Source: Platerodrilus igneus (Eukaryota; Arthropoda; Insecta; Coleoptera; Lycidae). Taken from it: 64,000 bases of DNA. Positions 22,536 to 33,621 of the stretch are shown piece after piece. The notes below the pieces were generated by a model that was given only the letters and a program-made list of their open reading frames with translations, had not been told where the DNA came from and searched no databases. The stretch lies in assembly GCA_036346225.1 (NCBI GenBank), contig JARFIW010000900.1, positions 2,108,001 through 2,172,000 on the forward strand. The letters are read 5' to 3'. The translations under genes were made by a program, and so were the position numbers. The stretch's first letter is position 1. Each line of letters starts with the position of its first letter.

Positions 22536-23094
22536 TTTGAATTTAATAACGAACGTATTTGTTATAAACTAATTGCCTTTGTTTGAATATTGGGATATAT
22601 TTCGTTCGAAATAAGTTAGTAAAACATTTATTAAATTTAACGTTTTGGAAAATTTGTTTCCTTAATCATAAGCTACAAAATAGATAGCATTAAATTACAT
22701 ATACAAAAGTTATAAATTACTTACTTAATGTGTTTTTTTGTAGAAAACCTGTTTTGACATGTAACGTTATTTCATTGAAAGTTGTTGTTCTAAGTGATGT
22801 TTGTCAAAACTAGCTTTCTACGTTTAAATAATTTGATGAAAATACAAAATGTTGATTATTCAGAAATTCTTGTTTTATCTGACCAACCAATCTTTATTTG
22901 TATGTGCGTGCGTGTGCGTGTGTGTGTGTAATAGGAAACTGGATTGTCTTTGGGTTATTGTATCTGTAATTTATTAGTTTGATTTAGTTTTGTTTAAAAT
23001 AGTTCGTTGAGAAAACGTTATTATTTATATAAATTTTGTGTGAAGAAATCTTGGAGACTGTATATATGACCTGGTTGTCTAGTTATTAGGGATG
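22536..23094 (-). repeat. PLE-B1 terminal repeat, right copy
   Basis: Direct repeat of 19348-20087; together they flank the coding region as the pseudo-LTRs of Penelope-like elements do. Lacks the expanded microsatellites of the left copy. Confidence 0.8.
22635..22675 (-). ncRNA. Hammerhead-like fold, PLE-B1 right repeat
   Basis: Same layout as 19462-19502, with core AUGAUUA (A3-U8 pair), but GAA has become AAA and stem I has a C-A mismatch, so this copy is probably decayed. Confidence 0.4.
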
Positions 23095-23405
23095 TTATAT
23101 TTGTTTTTTAAAATTATAAAGTCCAAAGTATACTGCTTCTAAATTATTAATATCAGTTTTCTCATTTAAACAGTTATTTGTTTTTTGAATGTGGTAGGAT
23201 TCTAAAAATAATCGTTTGCAATAATTAGATTCCATTTCAAGTATTTCAACAATTTGTAGATCTAAAGTGTGATTGTTTCTTTTTATATGTGCCGTAAGTG
23301 CGCAGGATGTTTTTTCTATTTTGGCGTCACTTTTATGTTGTGTAAGCCTGTGACCCAGATATTGTTTTGATTGACCTACATATTGTCCACATGAGCATTA
23401 GATTC
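23095..23405 (-). pseudogene. GIY-YIG domain remnant of an upstream PLE-B unit
   Basis: On the minus strand it reads QYVGQSKQYLGHRLTQHKSD and then the same C-terminus as PLE-B1 (stop at 23095). It is the tail of a second, tandemly arranged PLE-B unit whose 5' part was replaced at about 23406 by an inverted copy. Tandem partial units are typical of this class. Confidence 0.8.
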
Positions 23406-23610
23406 TATATATAGACAAGAATTTCTAAATAATCAACATTTTGTATTTTCATCAAATTATATAAACGTAGAAAGCTAGTTTTGACAAACGTCACTTATTA
23501 CAACAACTTTCAATGAAATGACGTTACATGTCAAAACAGGTTTTCTACAAAAAACACATTAAGTAAGTAATTTATAACTTTTGTATATGTAATTTAATGC
23601 TATCTATTTT

Positions 23611-23653
23611 GTAGTTTATGATTAAGGAACCAAATTTTCCGAAACGTTAAGTT
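23611..23653 (+). ncRNA. Hammerhead-like fold, PLE-B2
   Basis: Stem I AGUUU/AAGUU (with wobble pairs), core AUGAUUA (A3-U8), stem II GGAA/UUCC, GAA, stem III AC/GU, U. Stem I has changed by wobble-compatible substitution relative to the left PLE-B1 copy. Confidence 0.45.
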
Positions 23654-24128
23654 TAATAAATGTTTTAAACTAAACCACCACCGTATTTCGAACGAAATAT
23701 ATCCCAATATTCAAACAAAGGCAATTAGTTTATAACAAATACGTTCGTTATTGAAAGGAAGATCAACTATAAATTCAAAAATGGGATTCTACAACCACAT
23801 CAAACAAACATATGGTACTAAAGGAATGGGCGAACACAACATAGATGCTTGTTTATGGAAAGATGCAAAAGAGAAGGAATCATCCCAAACCATATATCAT
23901 ATCCAACTAATATAATACAAAATTTAATAGGTATAACACATGGAAAACTAAACAAAAAAATTGAAAATCTAAAACCAAGTTACAAATCCAAATTCTAAAT
24001 TTAGAAATAGAAGCAACACACACAAATATAAACTTTTTCAGCAATAGAATTAGACATATTGAAATTTCACTTCAAGCAATCCTACCTATTATCATTACAA
24101 ATACCTTCAAACTCAGACAAAGGATATT

Positions 24129-25886
24129 TGTAACGGGCATTTTTTATAGTTTAACATTTTTACGCTCCCTTTCTGTTAGCGTACTTAAAAATACATCGTT
24201 TCTTTGGGATCGCTGTTTGTATAAAGGAAATACTTCAGAATAATTCAGATTTGTATGCAATTTAACTCGTGTGTATTAATTAAAGTAGATAATTTGAAGA
24301 TTGATTTTCATTACTAAATAAATTGCAAGGAATAAATTGTAAATTGGATTATTCGTAGATTGCTTTCCAACTTATCGGAAAGGATAAACAGCTCGTAATT
24401 AGTTATTATATATGATTGCGGCATTCACGTTTTAAAATGTTCCTGATGTTAATACAAGTCTAGATAATTTACGATAAGGTGTTGGAATAGCAACGAGTTT
24501 GATATGAAGAGATTAGAGTGGAGTGTTGTAGTTTGTTCTTCGTTCTTATATGTTGATATTACGTTAAAAATTCTGTTTCCTTGTTGCTTTACTAATTGTG
24601 CTTTTAGTTGTTTTTCTTGTGAAGTAAAAGTTGTTTTTAACTGTAGAGCAGTGTAGTTCTGAGGATGGCGATTGAAGGAAAGATGCTTTATAGGCGAACG
24701 TGTTTTACTCGACCGCACGTGCTTGTTTACGGAAAGTCGACGGACGGTTTTAGTGATACACGTGCTTTACCCATTATGGTTCTTTTTAGTTGTTTTGTCT
24801 TTTGATATTGAAACTGTGTGTGCGATCTAGTTTCGCGGGCCTTTTTTTTTTCTTTTCGGAGTGGCGCATACTTTGGATTATTTAAATACAGTGATACTGT
24901 AGTTTCTGAATTTTCTAACAACAAAGAATCTAAAATAGATCATTGCTTGCGCAAATTTCGTTATTGGTGAAATATAACAGATTACCGGCTTACCAAGCTA
25001 TCAGGAGGCTTTCGATCAGTTACAGAAAGTAAAAGAACAATCTGCAGTTGATAGTAGTGTCAAGTTTCAAGTTGATAATGGGATGGAACCATGGACACCC
25101 CACACTCCACCAACTCCAACTACAAGGCTATCAGTAGCCGAATTAGTCCAATTCTATAGACACTCTTCCGGTGCTCCTGGTTGTGTAAGTTGAACTATTT
25201 CATACTGGTTATTAATCTAAATATCTATCCAATACTTTACCATATCTTTGTCGTTCTGATACCTTTTACAATAGACTTGCATGCTATTTTAAAACATAGA
25301 AAAAAAGAAAGAAAGAAAGATCAATACTACTAAATTACTCATATCAATTGTGTCTTACCTATTTATTTACTGAATTACTCATATCAATTGTGTCTTACCT
25401 ATTTATTTTTTTAACATTTTGTCTGATTTATGTTTAATTGGTGTGTGAGGAAACGTTTCTGCTACTCCCCAATATTACCTCACTTTGTACTAAACATTTT
25501 TCTGTATTGCTTTTACCGTTGTTATATTATATAGTTTATCTAAACAGTCTCTTTTATTTACATGCTACAAAGTACTGAATAACTTAGACGTTTCATTGCT
25601 GCTATGCTTAATCTTTGTTTTTCAGGTTTGCTTAACTATTTTTTTTTTATTGCAGGTATTATCACTAACTCCTTACGGCCGCGTACATGGTAGGTTGGTC
25701 TGCTTTCTACAACCCCCCCTACTCTCCGATTGAGCCCGGTCATTTTTTTCTCTGATTTTCTTTTTGTTACGCACGGCTACGAGCCAACGTAGCATAAATT
25801 TGGCGCCCGAACAGGGACTGCCACGAATTACGTAACATCTATTTTTGACGCCCAACGTGGCTGCAACGAAAAAAAAAACCGTAACA
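24129..25886 (+). mobile_element. Solo LTR K1 (Ty3/gypsy type) inserted in PLE-B2
   Basis: Begins TGTAACGG and ends CCGTAACA (8-base inverted termini of TG..CA type), flanked by a perfect 4-base duplication TATT (24125-24128, 25887-25890), as produced by Ty3/gypsy integrases. PLE-B coding resumes exactly afterwards. 1758 bases, no internal region, hence a solo LTR. Its last 90 bases contain two tRNA-Lys primer-site-like cassettes. A 34-base tandem repeat occurs near 25335-25407. It is near-identical to K2 over its 5' third, suggesting recent insertion. Confidence 0.88.
25801..25886 (+). repeat. Two primer-binding-site cassettes inside LTR K1
   Basis: 25801-25818 is TGGCGCCCGAACAGGGAC, an exact complement of the 18 3'-terminal bases of tRNA-Lys(TTT). 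25846-25864 reads TGACGCCCAACGTGGCTGC, close to the tRNA-Lys(CTT) site TGGCGCCCAACGTGGGGC. Each is preceded by a copy of the LTR terminus (GTAGCATAAATT and CGTAACATCTATTTT) and followed by CNACGAA; the final CCGTAACA closes the LTR. The minus-strand K2 confirms the arrangement. Confidence 0.8.
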
Positions 25887-27360
25887 TATTTTATAACAAA
25901 CACTTTGCCCAAGTAAAAAAAGAAAATATCAAAAAACTCAATAACTTAAAACTGAGCCAATTTAATCACAAACAACTCTTCGTAGATAACAGTAAATGGA
26001 TAGTTAATCTTAGTAATAAAGATATTCCCACATATATACTTAACATGTTATCACTAGGACCCAAATTCAATTTACATATAATAAACAAAAATATTCATTT
26101 AGATAAACTTTTGGCTTGTATAGAATCAATTATTAATAATGACACTTTATCAGACCAACAAAAATCTTTACTACGTACAAAAGTCACAAACTGCATCACC
26201 AATTTCATTAATAATCCAAACAATAACGCATATCCAGACAAAGAAGAAAGAATATTTCAAAAAACTAAAGAATTTCTAAATGACTATCCAAATATTATCG
26301 TTACAAAAGCAGACAAAGGCGCTGTGACAGTTCTACTCAACAAACAATTTTATATTGAAAAATCTCATGAACTTCTAAACGACACAAACACCTATAGAAA
26401 ATCAAACAAAGATCCAACAACCTCTATTCAAAAAATCATAAACGAACATATTAAACTGCTATTTAATAATATGATCTCAAAAGAAGAAAAAAACAATCTA
26501 ATCAAAAATAACTCCACTTCAGGCAAATATTATAGACTACCTAAAATACACAAACCGACCATAGCATTAAGACCAATTATATCATCAATCAATACACCAA
26601 CTTACAATTTAGCAAAATGGATAGGAGATATTCTAAGTAAAGCATTCCCTATTGAAGATAGTTTCAACGTAAAAGACACTTTTGAATTTGTTGATAAATT
26701 TAGGAATTTTCAAATATCAAACAATCACATACTAATCTCACTCGCTGCATCCTCTTTATTCACAAATATACCCTTAAATCTAACAAAAGAAATTTTAACT
26801 AAAAATTGGAATAAAATAAAAAAGTCTGCAAATTAGATCAAAGTATGTTCATAACCACTCAAGTTCCACTCAAAATTACAATTTACACACGAAATAGAAG
26901 AAAACAAAAGTATCCCTTTTTTAGACTTAAAAGTCATATGAGATAAAAATAATAAAATAAAATTAGATTGGTACAAGAAACCAACCAATTCCAGAAGATA
27001 TATAAACTACTTTTCAAATCACTCATACCAACATAATATAAATACAATCTTAGCCATAAAATACAGAATAATAAAAATAAGCGACCCCGAATTTCATCAC
27101 AAAAACTTAATTGAACTAAGAAATATCTTCATAAACAATGGTTTCCCTAAACCACTAATAAACAAAATAATATTTAACAACCAAATTCACCACAAAGAAG
27201 AAAATACAGTAACACAAGAACAATACAGATCATTACCATATATCCAAAATTTATCAGGTAATTTAAAAAACAATTTAAAGCAGCCAAATATAGAAATTAC
27301 TTTTAATTATAATTAATCAACCAAAGAACTTTTTACAAATTTAAAAGACAAAACAAACAA

Positions 27361-27909
27361 GTTGAAAATGCAAGGCATTGTCGCAACGAACTTCCAAATG
27401 TAGACTTACTTTAAAACAATTTAAAGAAATTAAAATTATTATGTTGTAATAATTATAAGTATTCAGATAAAATACAAAAATTTATAAACAACAAAAGAGA
27501 CATTTTAAAATATTTTATTTTATTGAATAAATATTTTAAAAGCTATATATTAGTTCTCATCAATAAGATAAGAAATTTTTTTTTTATATGAATCTAATTA
27601 TTTTCGGTAATCAAAATTTAAGTTTAAACAATGTCTATAATATTGGAATAATTGGCATGAAATGCCATAAATTGTTCAAATATGTGTCGCATATTGATTT
27701 TAAACTTTTAATTATCCCTGTGGATTTTCCCGGGGCCTCGGCGTCCCAGTGTCCCGATTTTAACTGACATCAAAACTTAAGCTCTGGACACCGAGCTGAA
27801 TCGATTGATGTATCACACATTGATGTCCGACCATTAAAAAGGCCTCGGACACACAGACAGACAGACACACAGACAAATAGATTTCATAAACGAACGAAGT
27901 TCGTTGAAA
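27361..27909. mobile_element. MITE-like insertion in PLE-B2
   Basis: Comparison with PLE-B1 shows about 549 extra bases between AAAGACAAAACAAACAA and AAAACTAAAAGTAAGC. Near the ends lie inverted repeats CAACGAACTTC (about 27383) and GAAGTTCGTTG (27897-27907). Contains a CCTCGG../CCGAGG-type inner repeat and a short (CAGA)n run, no coding frame. The family is not recognised, and the first 22 bases lie outside the inverted repeat. Confidence 0.6.
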
Positions 27910-28402
27910 AACTAAAAGTAAGCAATACTATACATATATAGTATCAAATGCTCATGTGGAGTACAATATGTAGGTCAATCAAAAGACTACCTGGATCACA
28001 GGCTTACACAACATAAAAGCGACGCCAAAATAGGAAAAACAACCTGCGCACTTTCGACACATATAAAAAGAAACAATCACACTTTAGATCTATAAAATGT
28101 TGAAATACTTGAAATAGAATCTAATTATTACAAACGATTATTTTTAGAATCCTACCACATTCAAAAAACAAATAACTGTTTAAATAAAAAAACTGATATA
28201 AATAATTTAGAAGCAGTATACTTTGGACTCTATAATTTTAAAAAACAAATATAATATTCCTAATAACTAGACAACCAGGTCACATATACAGTCTCCAAGA
28301 TTTCTTCACACAAAATTTATATAAATAATAACGTTTTCTCAACGAACTATTTTAAACAAAACTAAATCAAACTAATAAATTACAGATACAACAACCCAAA
28401 GA

Positions 28403-29344
28403 TACTCCACGTGGATACGGTACGTGCATTTTCAATCCCAACGCTTTTATATCTGTCATTATCTGTTGTATATAACAGATTGTGCATTTCCCTCGCTCTT
28501 TAAGATGTTTGTTAGTCTTGTTGTTTATCCAACTGACAGTTGAAAATAATTTCTATGAAAACCTATCGTAACATGCTCTCGACTTCGTCAAATGTAACCT
28601 TTTAAAATGCAGGTGTTTCTGTTAATTATCGACCGTTTAGCATAACAATTCTTAGACTTTATATTTCTTCATATCTGTATAAAACTGACGTTTGCTTGTT
28701 ACAACGACTACAATTCGCCTTAGAAATATTGATTTGTTACGCAAGCACACTCCCTTATGCTTATACGTGTTGGATTAAAATAAATTAAAATTAATTATGC
28801 GTATCCTTGAACTTCTATTTGCTTTACAACTGCTTTTTTTCTTTATGTAATTTTAACATTACAATTATTAATTATAAAAATACGTTAATACTTGTCCGTT
28901 TATCCCTAAATGACTTAAATTAATTTTGTGCGTAAATAATTTGTTCTTTTTTATATACGGGGTTGTTGAAATGTTATTGTTTTCCACTGATTTAACCTTT
29001 TGAATCCACAACAATATATATGTAGAATTGTTAAGGGAAAATACTAGACCAAAATTGAAAACAATCAGTGTAACATTCTCTTTATTTGCAATGTTTAGCT
29101 TCCAAAATATAATTTAAGTTTTTCATCAGGACACTAAAAAGGTTAAGTGATGACAACTAAAAACAGACTAAAAAGTAGTTCTTACACAAATGTGAAAAGT
29201 TATTTTGTTAAAATATTCCAAAATCTCAGCATAATTTCAATTGCATTAAACCTAACAATTATAACACGTTTCACAAGTTAACAATTATTAAACAATGACA
29301 AATTTTATAAATTTTGTTTCTCTGTATCAGTATGCACAATGGGT
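28403..29344. other. Unassigned stretch with a possible third PLE remnant
   Basis: No coding region. On the minus strand 29136-29090 carries CCTGATGAAAAACTT..GGAAGC..AAACATTGC, the order of a hammerhead core with canonical CUGAUGA but degraded stem II and GAAA. This suggests an old terminal repeat of another Penelope-like family. The rest (28403-29000) is unrecognised. Confidence 0.35.
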
Positions 29345-31306
29345 TGTTACGTTGTTTTTTTTCGTGGCAGCCACGTTGGGCGCCAAAAATAGATGTTACG
29401 TAATTCGTGGCAGTCCCTGTTCGGCGCCAAAATTTATGTTACGTTGTTCTTGTAGCCGTGCGTAACACAAAGAAATCACGGAATGACCAGGCTCAATCGG
29501 AGATTAGGGGGGGTTGTAGGAAGCAAACTGACATATAATGTATACGGCGGTAAGGAGTTAGTGACAGTACCTGTAAGAAAAATAGTTAAGCAAACCTGAA
29601 AAACAAAGATTAAGCATAAATTATTCAGTACTTTGTAGATGTAAGAAAACTCTTTTGGATAAACTATATATTATAATCACGATAAAAGCATTACAAAAAA
29701 ATTTTGATTACAAAGTGAGGTAATATTGGGGAGTAGCAGAAACGTTTCCTCACACACCAATTAAACATAAATCAGACAAAATGTTAACAAAAGATAAATA
29801 GATAAGACACAATTGGTATGAGTAATTCAGTAGTATAAATAGGTAAGACACAATTGGTATGAGTAATTCAGTAGTATTGAACTTTCTTTCTTTCTTTTTT
29901 TTTCTTATGTTTTAAAATATCATGCAAGTCTTTTGTAAAAGGTATCAGAACGACAAAGATATTGCAAAACAACGGATAGATATTTAAAGTCATATCAAGT
30001 AGGAAATAGTTCAACTTACATAAAGTCCTTCAGTAACGCCTCCTTGCATTTGAAGCGTGGGATTCACGAGGCCTGCACTAGCGAAACACTTCACCCTTTA
30101 CTGGGAGGGTGTTGATGGAACTTATCACACGTTACCCTAATCACACCTACGTATTTCACTGGTGTTAGTAACAGACATTTTCAGGCTGATGGAACTATGT
30201 AGCATTGATAAATTTCTTGTTAATTCTAGTTCTTGAGACAATAATTTCGAAATATTTTGTAACACAAATCAAAAGAAAATGGTAATAACAATTTAGAATC
30301 ACGGGCCCTCAAGGCACGATGTAATGCATTAAACTAACAGTAACGTGAGGTGTTCTATTTGCTACCTATGGTAACAAAGAAAAATCTAATGCTTTTGAAT
30401 AACGAAATGTGCGCAAACAATGATCTATTTTAGATTCTTTGGGGTTAGAAAATTCAGAAACTACAGTATCCACTGTATTTGGATAATCCAAAGTATGCAC
30501 TACTCTGATAAAAAAAAAGGACCACACACAGTTCAAATATAAAAAGACAACTCCACAAAAACACAATTAGTAAAGCAACGCGTATCACTAGAATAATGTT
30601 CCGTAAAACACACGACAAGTTCTACTACTGTTATTTCCAACAGAAAAGCAACAAAAACAATTAGTAAAGCTACGCGTATCACTAAAACCGTCCGTCGACT
30701 TTCCGTAAACAAGCACGTGCGGTCGAGTAAAACACGTTCGCCTATAAAGCATCTTTCCTTCAATCGCCATCCTCAGAACTACACTGCTCTACAGTTAAAA
30801 ACAACTTTTACTTCACAAGAAAAACAACTAAAAGCACAATTAGTAAAGCAACAAGGAAACAGAATTTTTAACGTAATATCAACATATAAGAACGAAGAAC
30901 AAACTACAACACTCCACTCTAATCTCTTCATATCAAACTCGTTGCTATTCCAACACCTTATCGTAAATTATCTAGACTTGTATTAACATCAGGAACATTT
31001 TAAAACGTGAATGCCGCAATCATATATAATAACTAATTACGAGCTGTTTATCCTTTCCGATAAGTTGGAAAGCAATCTACGAATAATCCAATTTACAATT
31101 TATTCCTTGCAATTTATTTAGTAATGAAAATCAATCTTCAAATTATCTACTTTAATTAATACACACGAGTTAAATTGCATACAAATCTGAATTATTCTGA
31201 AGTATTTCCTTTATACAAACAGCGATCCCAAAGAAACGATGTATTTTTAAGTACGCTAACAGGAAGGGAGCGTAAAAGTGTTAAACTATAAAAAATGCCC
31301 GTTACA
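29345..31306 (-). mobile_element. Solo LTR K2, minus strand
   Basis: Same family as K1, in the opposite orientation. On the minus strand it starts TGTAACGG at 31306 and ends CAACGTAACA at 29345; both sides carry the 4-base duplication GGGT (29341-29344, 31307-31310). 1962 bases; longer than K1 because of extra copies of a repeat containing AGTGATACGCGT (30560-30700). The region 30717-30986 encodes, antisense to the LTR, an 89-residue frame (MRSSKTRSPIKHLSFNRH..) identical to that at 24449-24718 in K1; there is no evidence that it is expressed. Confidence 0.87.
29367..29429 (-). repeat. Two primer-binding-site cassettes inside LTR K2
   Basis: On the minus strand 29429-29413 is the tRNA-Lys(TTT) site with one C missing (TGGCGCCGAACAGGGAC), and 29385-29367 is TGGCGCCCAACGTGGCTGC, matching the tRNA-Lys(CTT) site over its first 15 bases. 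CGTAACA precedes each and also ends the LTR. Confidence 0.8.
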
Positions 31307-31409
31307 GGGTAAATACAAATTAAATGAATAATCAGTGTGACAATATAATTATTCATTGATAAAGCTTGTTCTGTGTAAACAAGTTTGACCTTAATAAATA
31401 TAATTTAAT

Positions 31410-32560
31410 CTACTCATCCACAGGGCCATCAAAACCATGTCTGTGAGGTGATGTCGTCAGTAAATAAGTATAAATAACACATAAACCATCTGTATCCGAT
31501 TTTTTATTCATTGGATTCGGTTCACATTTAATGAAAAACATTTCTAAAAATTTCCTTTTCGTAAGAACAGATTGTTTTGCAAGAATTTCCACCCCATCAA
31601 AATCGAGTTTATGGCCTAGATGATATGTATATGGTGCAAGAGCACATCTATCCAATTTTAATTTCGCATCACTTTTGTGTAATTGTAATCGCGTTTTTAT
31701 GATCTGCGACGTATGCCCAATATATGTTTGAATGCAATTAATACAACTAATCCTGTATACTATATGTGATTGAGAAATTGAAGGATGATCAGATTTCAAT
31801 TTACTAAACAGACATCCCACCGTTTTTATATATTTTTTATTTATTATTACATATTCATATTTGAATATGTTTATTAAATTATTAGTTAAAGTGCCAATTT
31901 GGGGTAGAGTACGGTATTTTACTAATAAAGTATTATTCATATTGTTATTAAAATTATTGAGTGTATTATCCCGTTTGTCCATTTTAAAATCATTTGTGGT
32001 ATTTGTATTCATTTGAAATATCATTTTGTTTAAGTCTTAGGATAAGCATTATCGATTAATAAAGATGACAACTTCTTTAAAGTATTGTTAATAAAAGAGG
32101 AATGGCAAATTTTTTTTATCCTGTATATCATTTGTTTTATGAAATTTATTTTAATTGATAGTGGATGGTCTTATTTGTAATTTATGTACCTACCCGATAA
32201 TGTTGATTTTTGGTACCAATCTAACATGAGGTGTGTACTTTTCCTAATAACTCTAGTGTCGAGAAAGGGTATGGAATTATTTTGATCTTCTTGTTCCAAT
32301 GTGAATTTTAAGTGTTCGTCGAAACTATTAAAAATGTCTAAGATTTCTGAGGTGGCGTTCAATGGAAGTGTGAGTATCAAATCGTCTACATACTTTTTTT
32401 ATAAAACTAAGCTGAAAAGATAATTTTGGTATACGTGTCAAGTAAAGTATGCATAACGTATTATGATAATATTGGACTTAATTTTGATCCCATAGCACAT
32501 CCTGATTTTTGACGATAAAATTTTCCGTTATATGTAAAATTGTTATTATCCAATACAACT
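31410..32560 (-). pseudogene. PLE-A2 polyprotein remnant: RT and GIY-YIG
   Basis: RT motif GCAMGSKLSPI at about 32510-32470. The next frame (32380-32171) covers the region after the catalytic box, with SIPFLDTRVIRKS and DWYQKSTLSGRYINYK. The endonuclease frame (32024-31410, 204 residues) has YIGHTSQIIKTRLQLHKSDAK, a cysteine pair CINC just before it, and a C-terminal FIKCEPNPMNKKSD. Stops and frameshifts separate the parts, and the YxDD box lies in the damaged stretch about 32400-32460. Diverged from PLE-A1, so possibly a sister family. Confidence 0.85.
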
Positions 32561-32570
32561 GTTAGTAAAT

Positions 32571-32628
32571 GCTTGGTCACAGGCTATAACTGTATTAACG
32601 TTAGTACAGTTATAGCCTGTGATCAAGC
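32571..32628. repeat. Near-perfect palindrome at the PLE-A2 end
   Basis: GGTCACAGGCTATAACTGTA, a 10-base centre containing TTAACGTTAG, then TACAGTTATAGCCTGTGATC: arms of about 24 bases with one mismatch. It looks like two terminal repeats joined head to head; each arm begins the stem I-core segment of the hammerhead-like fold. Confidence 0.9.
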
Positions 32629-32655
32629 ATAAAAAATATATGTGACAATTTAGGC
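32615..32655 (+). ncRNA. Hammerhead-like fold of PLE-A2, decayed
   Basis: Same layout as 11789-11829: stem I GCCU/AGGC, core GUGAUCA, stem II GCAU..AUGU, stem III AA/UU, but GAA is GAC, so one invariant adenine is lost. On the strand opposite to the coding region. Confidence 0.4.
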
Positions 32656-33612
32656 CATAAAAAAGAGTATTTATTTAAATCCAGCAGACCTAAAAAAACT
32701 ACAAAGAAAAGGTGTTATATATTGTAGTGGTTTTAAAAGGTTAAATTTAGGTATAAAGAATGCAATTTCAAACACCCTGTATAGAGGAAACAACCATAAT
32801 TTACGTGCGAAATTTATTTCATTTAGTTAATTTAAAGTAACAAGTATTACCATAATTTTACAATTAGTGATTAAAATTTAGTTAGGTTCGTAAAGAAAAT
32901 AAATTGTATAAGCCAATGGAAGTTATTAATGAATTTAATTGAGTTTAGTTCAAAGGAATATAACGTCTAAAACGCATAAAAGCGTGAAAAATCGATAATT
33001 CCAAGGCAAAACGCTTTACTAACAAACAAAGACGTCAAATATATGAAATACCTTGAAACGCAAACTCCTAGAAATGTTATTTTAAGACGTTTGTTAATTA
33101 GGCACAGGTGCATGTTTTGAAAGGTCAACTTCTCCTTATTTGTGTAGATAAAAGACAAGATTCGAGGTGTTTTGCATAAATGCTAACCAAAAGTTTCCTT
33201 AAAGCGCAGAAGGGATGGAAATCAATGATATGCTTCGGAATGAGACAGGTATAATAGCATTTCACTTCAAAACGCACGTATTCAGTCCACGTGGGTTAGA
33301 TAGCACGCGGACAGTAATATCGATTTTCTACCACTCAAACAAGGTTAGAAGGAAACATATAATATGCATAAGAGAGGAATAGAGTTAATACAGGCGGGGT
33401 TTCAAGACGTCACTCAAATATAACATTGCTCTAAATAGTTAGTTGTACAACAGACAAACACGGGAAAATTGAATGCGGGTTTTTCGGAAAATATCGTATC
33501 AACGAGCTAAATTTCAAAGATTTTGAAAACGGTTACACCAAAATTTGCGGAAATGTTAGTTCAATTAAATATTTCGCATTAGGAGGGTTTGGAGAGGTTA
33601 CACTTAGAATCG

Positions 33613-33621
33613 TATAAATAC
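33613..33621 (+). promoter_or_regulatory. Probable LTR TATA box (Rep-2 D)
   Basis: TATAAATAC at the place equivalent to 7916-7924 in copy C, followed by the shared AAGTTTCTCTTTGAC-type stretch. Confidence 0.5.

Larger units (their letters stand above)
23781..28254 (+). pseudogene. PLE-B2 polyprotein remnant with deleted RT catalytic core
   Basis: N-terminal fragment MGFYNHIKQTYGTK at 23781, badly frameshifted. After the LTR insertion, 26045-26836 is a 263-residue frame covering the RT fingers (YRLPKIHKPTIALRPIISS) up to ILTKNWNKIKKSAN. Then MFITT at 26847 jumps directly to the segment that in PLE-B1 follows the catalytic box, so about 260 bases encoding MGSP..YVDD are missing. Thumb (about 26960) and GIY-YIG domain (27940-28254) follow. 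Stop at 28252. Confidence 0.85.
23406..28402 (+). mobile_element. PLE-B2, plus strand, split by two insertions
   Basis: Head-to-head with PLE-B1. Terminal repeat 23411-23775, N-terminal coding 23781-24128, solo LTR K1 at 24129-25886, coding resumes at 25887, an unrelated insertion at about 27361-27909, endonuclease 27910-28254, and 3' region to about 28402. Its parts align in order with PLE-B1. Confidence 0.85.
31311..32700 (-). mobile_element. Penelope-like element PLE-A2 (truncated)
   Basis: Second copy of the PLE-A type, reading minus. RT palm fragment at about 32520-32460, RT thumb frame 32380-32171, endonuclease frame 32024-31410, and a terminal-repeat segment at 32590-32695 next to the RT. 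The left border lies at the K2 target duplication or just inside it. Confidence 0.78.

Noticed and set aside
25801..25818. Primer site identical to that of lentiviruses, suggesting an endogenous lentivirus
   Set aside because: The site only reflects use of tRNA-Lys(TTT), shared by many retroelements. The LTR ends, 4-bp duplications and insect context fit Ty3/gypsy, and no viral gene is present.
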